A stretch of DNA of 64,000 bases from Bacillota bacterium (GTDB lineage: Bacteria > Bacillota > Clostridia > Christensenellales > SZUA-584). The notes under the pieces are model-generated. The model ran no database searches. It was not told the origin of the DNA and saw only the letters and a list, made by a program, of their open reading frames with translations. Where the stretch lies: positions 186,001 through 250,000 of the forward strand of contig JAEYOE010000012.1 of assembly GCA_023412005.1 (NCBI GenBank). Direction: 5' to 3'. Both the position numbers and the translations under genes were made by a program. This document shows positions 60,064 through 64,000 of this stretch, piece by piece; the stretch's first letter is position 1; every line of letters starts with the position of its first letter.

Positions 60064-61475
60064 GTTTATCAGAGCAGCAAATTCGCCAGATCGTTGAAGA
60101 TACAGTAAAAAGTATAGCAGACGCGCCGCTGAAAGTCTCGGCAGCAGCAGGCGGGAACTGGCTTTGCGACACCATGGACGAAGCGATTGCTTTAGCCAAA
60201 GCCGCTCAGCAGCAACTCATTGCGATGCCGCTTGACAAACGGGGCAAGCTGATAGAAGCTATGCGCCGCGCAGCGATGGAAAACGTGCATTATCTGTCAG
60301 AGCTGGCGCACAAAGAGACAGGCTATGGAAAAACGGAGCATAAGGTTTTAAAGAATAAGCTGGCCATAGAAAAAACGCCGGGTATCGAAGACCTGACTGC
60401 GGACGCCATGTCGGGCGATTATGGCCTGACGCTGGTGGAGCGCGCGCCTTTCGGCGTTATTGGCGCGATAACGCCGTCTACCAACCCGACATCTACGGTA
60501 ATAAACAATTCGATAAGCATGATAGCGGCGGGCAACGCCGTGGTGTATAATCCGCATCCGGCAGCCAAGAAGAGTTCTACAGAAACGATGCGCATACTTA
60601 ATGAAGCCATAGTCGCAGCAGGCGGGCCCGCCACGCTTATATGTACCGTGAAGCAGCCGACATTGGAAAGCGGCAAAGCGCTTATGGAGCATAAGGATAT
60701 ACCGCTGCTCGCCATAACGGGAGGCGAAGCCGTTGTGCACGTTGCGATGCACACGGGCAAAAAAGTCATAGCGGCCGGGCCGGGAAACCCACCGGTCATC
60801 GTGGACGACACCGCAATCATTAAGCAGGCAGCAAAGGACATCGTGGACGGGGCGAGTTTTGACAATAACGTTCTCTGCATAGCGGAAAAAGAGGTTTTTG
60901 TATTCGGAAGCGTTGCCGATATGCTCATGAACGAGATGCAAAAGCACGGCGCGTTTAAAGTATCGAGCGCGGAAGCAGACAGAATTATCAAGACCGTGCT
61001 TGTGCAAAAGGACGGCAAATATACCGTCAACAGAAATTACGTAGGCAAGGACGCGACGAAGATCCTTTCCGACAGCGGCGTTTCGTATACAGGAAGTCCG
61101 AGGCTCGTTATTGCGGACGTTGATGAAAACCACCCGTTTGTAACGGTGGAGATGCTGATGCCGGTGCTCGGTATTGTGCGCGTTCAAAACGACGAGATCA
61201 CCACCGCGATACAAATGGCGATCAAAGCGGAGAATGGCTGCAAGCACACGGCTATGATTCATTCTCAGAACGTCAGCCATCTCTCGATGGCGGCCAAAGC
61301 GATGAATACAACCATATTCGTTAAAAACGCGCCCTCTTACGCGGGGCTTGGCTTCGGCGGAGAAGGTTTTACGACATTGACGATAGCGACTCCTACGGGA
61401 GAGGGACTGACGAGCGCCAGAACGTTTACGCGTATTCGCAGATGCGTTCTTTACGGAAACTTCAGGATCGTGTAA
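60060..61475 (+). CDS. CoA-acylating aldehyde dehydrogenase (PduP/EutE type)
   Basis: 471-residue NAD- and CoA-dependent aldehyde dehydrogenase: aldehyde plus CoA plus NAD to acyl-CoA plus NADH. Catalytic Cys273 (FDNNVLCIAEKE), NAD segment ITPSTNPTST, AGPGNPPVIVDD. The N-terminal helix (SEQQIRQIVEDTVKSIA) is an encapsulation peptide as in PduP. Clearly of BMC type rather than AdhE. GAGG precedes ATG. Consumes the aldehyde released by DeoC and passes acyl-CoA to PduL. Confidence 0.95.
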   Translation: MSLSEQQIRQIVEDTVKSIADAPLKVSAAAGGNWLCDTMDEAIALAKAAQQQLIAMPLDKRGKLIEAMRRAAMENVHYLSELAHKETGYGKTEHKVLKNKLAIEKTPGIEDLTADAMSGDYGLTLVERAPFGVIGAITPSTNPTSTVINNSISMIAAGNAVVYNPHPAAKKSSTETMRILNEAIVAAGGPATLICTVKQPTLESGKALMEHKDIPLLAITGGEAVVHVAMHTGKKVIAAGPGNPPVIVDDTAIIKQAAKDIVDGASFDNNVLCIAEKEVFVFGSVADMLMNEMQKHGAFKVSSAEADRIIKTVLVQKDGKYTVNRNYVGKDATKILSDSGVSYTGSPRLVIADVDENHPFVTVEMLMPVLGIVRVQNDEITTAIQMAIKAENGCKHTAMIHSQNVSHLSMAAKAMNTTIFVKNAPSYAGLGFGGEGFTTLTIATPTGEGLTSARTFTRIRRCVLYGNFRIV

Positions 61476-62794
61476 TGGATAAGCAGCAAATTATAAGCAA
61501 AATCAAAGAAGCGGGTGTTATTGGCGCCGGGGGTGCTGGTTTTCCCACACATATCAAGCTGTCGTGCAGCGCTGATGTTGTTATAGCGAACGGTGCGGAG
61601 TGCGAACCGCTGCTGCGCACCGACCGGCTGCTCATGGAGAAATACCCTGAGAAGGTTGTTGCGGGGCTCAAAGCGGCTATGTGCGTGACGGACGCGAAGC
61701 GAGGCGTTATTGCGCTCAAGAAAAAGTATGTCAAAGCCGTGGAAGCAATCAAAGACGTGCTCGAATCCGGCATGGAACTGCATCTTATGGACAGCTACTA
61801 TCCGGCTGGCGACGAGCAGCAGATAGTATACGAAGTGACAGGTAAGGTCGTGCCAACAGGCGGGCTTCCCATAGATGTGGGCGCAGTTGTACAGAACGTT
61901 GCGACATTGATAAACATCGCGGATGCGCTGCAGGGAACGCCTGTTATAGAAAAGTACATAACAGTCACGGGCGAGGTATCAGATGCTGCGGTATATAAAG
62001 CGCCTATAGGGACTCCGCTTACAAAATTGATTGCGGCAGCGGGCGGCCCGAAAGACTTTTCTGAATACAGCGTTATCATCGGCGGCCCTATGATGGGCCG
62101 TGTATCAGGGGATATTTCAACGGAAGTCGTGGAAAAAACGACAGGCGGCATAATCGTGATGCCAAAAGACCACACACTGATACGTCAAAAGACACGCGGC
62201 CTTGAACAGGATATAAAGCTTGCCAAATCGGTCTGCTGCCAGTGCAACTACTGCACGCAGCTGTGCCCCCGCAATGCTCTCGGGCTCAAAGTGGAGCCGC
62301 ATAAGATCATGCGCGCGCTTGCTCTTAACGCCGAAAACTTCGGCGAGGTGAACGGCATATTGTCGTGCTGCAACTGCGGCGTATGCACACACTATGCGTG
62401 CAACTTCCAGCTCTCGCCCTCAAAGCTTATGACCCGGGTCAAACAGGAACTCACAAAAGCGGGAGTAAAACCCGAGAAAAAAGTGCCGTTTGGCGTGGCA
62501 GATAACATCGAAAGCATAAGGGTCCCCGTATCGAGGTTGATGATAAGGCTCGGAATCAAAGATTACGATAAGGATCTGCAATTGAAAGATGAGCTGATAA
62601 ATCACGATTGTGTATGCCTGCCGTTGAAAATGCATATAGGTGCGCCTGCCGTTCCAAGTGTAAAAACGGGCGATAACGTCACTGCGGGGCAAATGATCGC
62701 CTCGGTGGCCAACGGGGTGGGCGCAAACCTGCACGCAAGCATAACGGGCATCGCGATGGTAACAGACAAGACTATTGAGATAAGGAAGCAGTAA
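61475..62794 (+). CDS. pduS: PduS-like RnfC-family electron-transfer protein
   Basis: 439-residue flavo-iron-sulfur protein. N-terminal FMN/NADH Rossmann part (GVIGAGGAGFPTHIKL, NGAECEPLLRTDR), central SLBB-type segment, two 4Fe-4S motifs CCQCNYCTQLCP (Cys254-264) and CCNCGVCTHYAC (Cys298-309), and a C-terminal biotinyl-like hybrid motif. In the Pdu BMC it takes electrons from NADH or cobalamin reduction and is thought to contact PduT. No cobalamin enzyme is seen here, so NADH reoxidation across the shell is the likely job. ATG overlaps the stop of the dehydrogenase gene (TAATG). Confidence 0.92.
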   Translation: MDKQQIISKIKEAGVIGAGGAGFPTHIKLSCSADVVIANGAECEPLLRTDRLLMEKYPEKVVAGLKAAMCVTDAKRGVIALKKKYVKAVEAIKDVLESGMELHLMDSYYPAGDEQQIVYEVTGKVVPTGGLPIDVGAVVQNVATLINIADALQGTPVIEKYITVTGEVSDAAVYKAPIGTPLTKLIAAAGGPKDFSEYSVIIGGPMMGRVSGDISTEVVEKTTGGIIVMPKDHTLIRQKTRGLEQDIKLAKSVCCQCNYCTQLCPRNALGLKVEPHKIMRALALNAENFGEVNGILSCCNCGVCTHYACNFQLSPSKLMTRVKQELTKAGVKPEKKVPFGVADNIESIRVPVSRLMIRLGIKDYDKDLQLKDELINHDCVCLPLKMHIGAPAVPSVKTGDNVTAGQMIASVANGVGANLHASITGIAMVTDKTIEIRKQ

Positions 62795-62797
62795 AAT

Positions 62798-63346
62798 ATG
62801 ACACACGCAGTGGGAATGGTCGAAACAAACTGCATAGCAAAAGGCATAGAGGCAGCGGATAAGATGCTTAAGGCGGCTGATGTGAACCTTCTGTCGGCCC
62901 AGACAGCCTGCGCTGGCAAATATGTTGTGATCATATCGGGTGATGTGGCTGCGGTAAAGGCCTCGGTGGAAGCGGGAGCAGCCGGTGCAGAGGAGACCCT
63001 CGTCGACAGCATGGTGATTCCCAATATCGACGAGCAGGTGTTAAAAGCCGTATCGGCTTGCGGCGAGCCAAAAAACTTTGATGCGCTGGGTATCGTTGAA
63101 ACATTCTCGTTGGTATCGGCGCTGCTGTGCGCGGACGCAGCGGTAAAGGCGGCGGACGTCGAGCTGATAGAGATAAGGCTGGGCAGGGGTCTTGGCGGCA
63201 AGTCATTCCTGACGCTGACGGGAGACGTTGCGGCGGTGCGGCACGCGCTCGAAGCGGCGAAATCGGACGAAGGGGTTACGGGCATGATAACGCGCACGGT
63301 GGTTATACCCTCTCCGCATCCCGACCTTAAGAGGTCGGTCTATTAA
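62798..63346 (+). CDS. pduT: BMC-T tandem-domain shell protein, PduT-like
   Basis: 182-residue trimeric shell protein with two BMC domains (residues about 4-88 and 96-178). Cys38 (QTACAGKY) is at exactly the position of the Cys that binds a 4Fe-4S cluster in the central pore of Salmonella PduT (TICPGK). With PduS encoded immediately upstream, it likely carries electrons through the shell. AAGGAAG precedes ATG. Confidence 0.94.
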   Translation: MTHAVGMVETNCIAKGIEAADKMLKAADVNLLSAQTACAGKYVVIISGDVAAVKASVEAGAAGAEETLVDSMVIPNIDEQVLKAVSACGEPKNFDALGIVETFSLVSALLCADAAVKAADVELIEIRLGRGLGGKSFLTLTGDVAAVRHALEAAKSDEGVTGMITRTVVIPSPHPDLKRSVY

Positions 63347-63429
63347 GTAAGTAGAACGGGCATAAGCCCCTCTGGTAAAAGTCTGCAGATAATAAAACTT
63401 AGTATTTTATCACAAAAGGAGCAAAAGCA

Positions 63430-63735
63430 ATGGAAAAACAGGCATTGGGTATGGTAGAGACAAAAGGACTTGTCGGCGCTATAGAAGCAGCTGATGCAAT
63501 GGTAAAAGCAGCAAATGTCACCCTCATCGGTAAAGAGCAGATTGGCTCGGGGCTGGTGACCGTGATGGTAAGAGGCGATGTGGGTGCAGTCAAGGCGGCG
63601 GTCGATTCGGGCGCGTCAGCGGCAAAGCGCGTGGGCGAGCTTGTTTCGGTACACGTTATACCGCGTCCGCACGACGATGTGGAAGGCATACTGCCTGCCG
63701 TAAAACCCGCAAAAGCGTCGGCGAAGAAGGAATAG
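63430..63735 (+). CDS. BMC-H hexameric shell protein 2
   Basis: 101-residue BMC-H protein, about 90% identical to the protein encoded at 58138, with the same pore loop IGSGL but with a Lys/Ala-rich C-terminal extension (AVKPAKASAKKE). DNA between the two copies differs at many third positions, so the duplication is not recent. AAAAGGAG precedes ATG. The extension could face the lumen or the cytosol and bind cargo or other shell parts (inference). Confidence 0.97.
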   Translation: MEKQALGMVETKGLVGAIEAADAMVKAANVTLIGKEQIGSGLVTVMVRGDVGAVKAAVDSGASAAKRVGELVSVHVIPRPHDDVEGILPAVKPAKASAKKE

Positions 63736-63736
63736 C

Positions 63737-64000
63737 ATGTATACCGGGAAGGTCATAGGCTCGGTCGTCAGCACGGTTAAGGATCCGAGCCTTAAAGGTG
63801 TTAAACTGCTCGTGGTGCAAAAGTACGAAAACGGCAAACCTGCAGGGCTGATCGTGTCGGCGGACGGCACGCGTCAGGCGGGGCAGGGCGATTTTGTGTA
63901 CTTAATTGGCAGCAAAGAAGCATGTCTGCCGTTTCCCGAATGCAGGCTGATACCTTTGGACTCATCGATCATAGGATTTATTGATCGTATCAACGAATAA
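63737..64000 (+). CDS. BMC-P pentameric vertex protein 2 (EutN/CcmL family)
   Basis: 87-residue vertex protein of standard length: GKVIGSVVSTVKDPSLKGVK, ADGTRQAGQGDFVYLIGSKEA and SIIGFIDRI. Quite different from the first BMC-P at 59743. GAAGGA lies just before ATG, one base after the BMC-H gene. The stop codon is the last three bases of the window, so the gene is complete, but the operon may continue. Confidence 0.95.
   Translation: MYTGKVIGSVVSTVKDPSLKGVKLLVVQKYENGKPAGLIVSADGTRQAGQGDFVYLIGSKEACLPFPECRLIPLDSSIIGFIDRINE

Overview
The window looks like the chromosome of a strictly anaerobic, Gram-positive, Clostridia-type bacterium. The evidence is strong AAGGAGG-type ribosome sites, consensus TTGACA-N17-TATAAT promoters, lipoprotein sugar-binding proteins, YesM/YesN and SorC/RpiR regulators, and a nif cluster with the Clostridium pasteurianum arrangement (nifH-nifI1-nifI2-nifD-nifK-nifE-nifN/B fusion, split nifV, modABC, thioredoxin-like 2Fe-2S ferredoxin). 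The species cannot be named from the sequence. No rRNA, tRNA, CRISPR array or intact insertion sequence was seen.

Layout. (1) 0.5-9.5 kb: a divergent sugar/polyol regulon. On the minus strand are a TIM-barrel isomerase, a Gfo/Idh/MocA dehydrogenase and an alpha/beta hydrolase. On the plus strand are an RpiR regulator, a xylulokinase-like kinase and a ribose-type ABC transporter. Two back-to-back consensus promoters flank a perfect 20-bp palindrome. (2) 9.5-12.3 kb: a PfkB kinase between decayed genes, namely a YjbQ tail and a DUF4432 gene joined in frame to a peroxiredoxin tail. (3) 12.3-25.6 kb: a second sugar regulon controlled by a LacI regulator with three near-identical TGCAC-YCGR-RTGCA operators. 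It holds an FGGY kinase, a DUF4432 epimerase, an amidohydrolase, an ABC transporter, a fucose-isomerase-like protein, two YjbQ-family proteins, a TIM-like isomerase, a ribulose-phosphate-3-epimerase family protein and a SIS-domain isomerase. (4) 25.6-27.7 kb: a gene graveyard with two more peroxiredoxin 3' ends and a truncated FGGY kinase. The three peroxiredoxin tails are same-orientation direct repeats and bracket the whole second regulon. (5) 27.8-42.4 kb: a compact molybdenum nitrogenase cluster, GC-richer by eye than its surroundings, preceded by an AnfO-like gene and a long nifH leader with an intrinsic terminator. (6) 42.9-52.2 kb: a DUF5050 protein, a YesM/YesN two-component pair, an SDR dehydrogenase and a third sugar ABC transporter. 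(7) 52.4-64.0 kb: a bacterial microcompartment (BMC) locus with a GlpK-like kinase, SorC regulator, DeoC aldolase, two medium-chain dehydrogenases, two BMC-H proteins, a BMC-T protein, two BMC-P proteins, PduL, a CoA-acylating aldehyde dehydrogenase, PduS and a PduM-like protein. The locus probably continues past the right edge.

How the genes fit together. The cell imports at least three different sugars or polyols and phosphorylates them with FGGY or PfkB kinases. In the BMC system, a phosphorylated substrate is probably oxidised by the GatD-like dehydrogenase and cleaved by DeoC. The resulting short aldehyde would be kept inside the shell, converted to acyl-CoA and acyl-phosphate by the aldehyde dehydrogenase and PduL, and its electrons passed out through PduS and the Cys38-type PduT shell protein. 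The nif cluster carries its own molybdate importer and homocitrate synthase, and has NifI proteins for post-translational control by nitrogen status. The most unusual items are the DeoC-centred BMC with a four-cysteine tail on the aldolase, the YjbQ-rich sugar operon bracketed by direct repeats, and the attenuator-like nifH leader.
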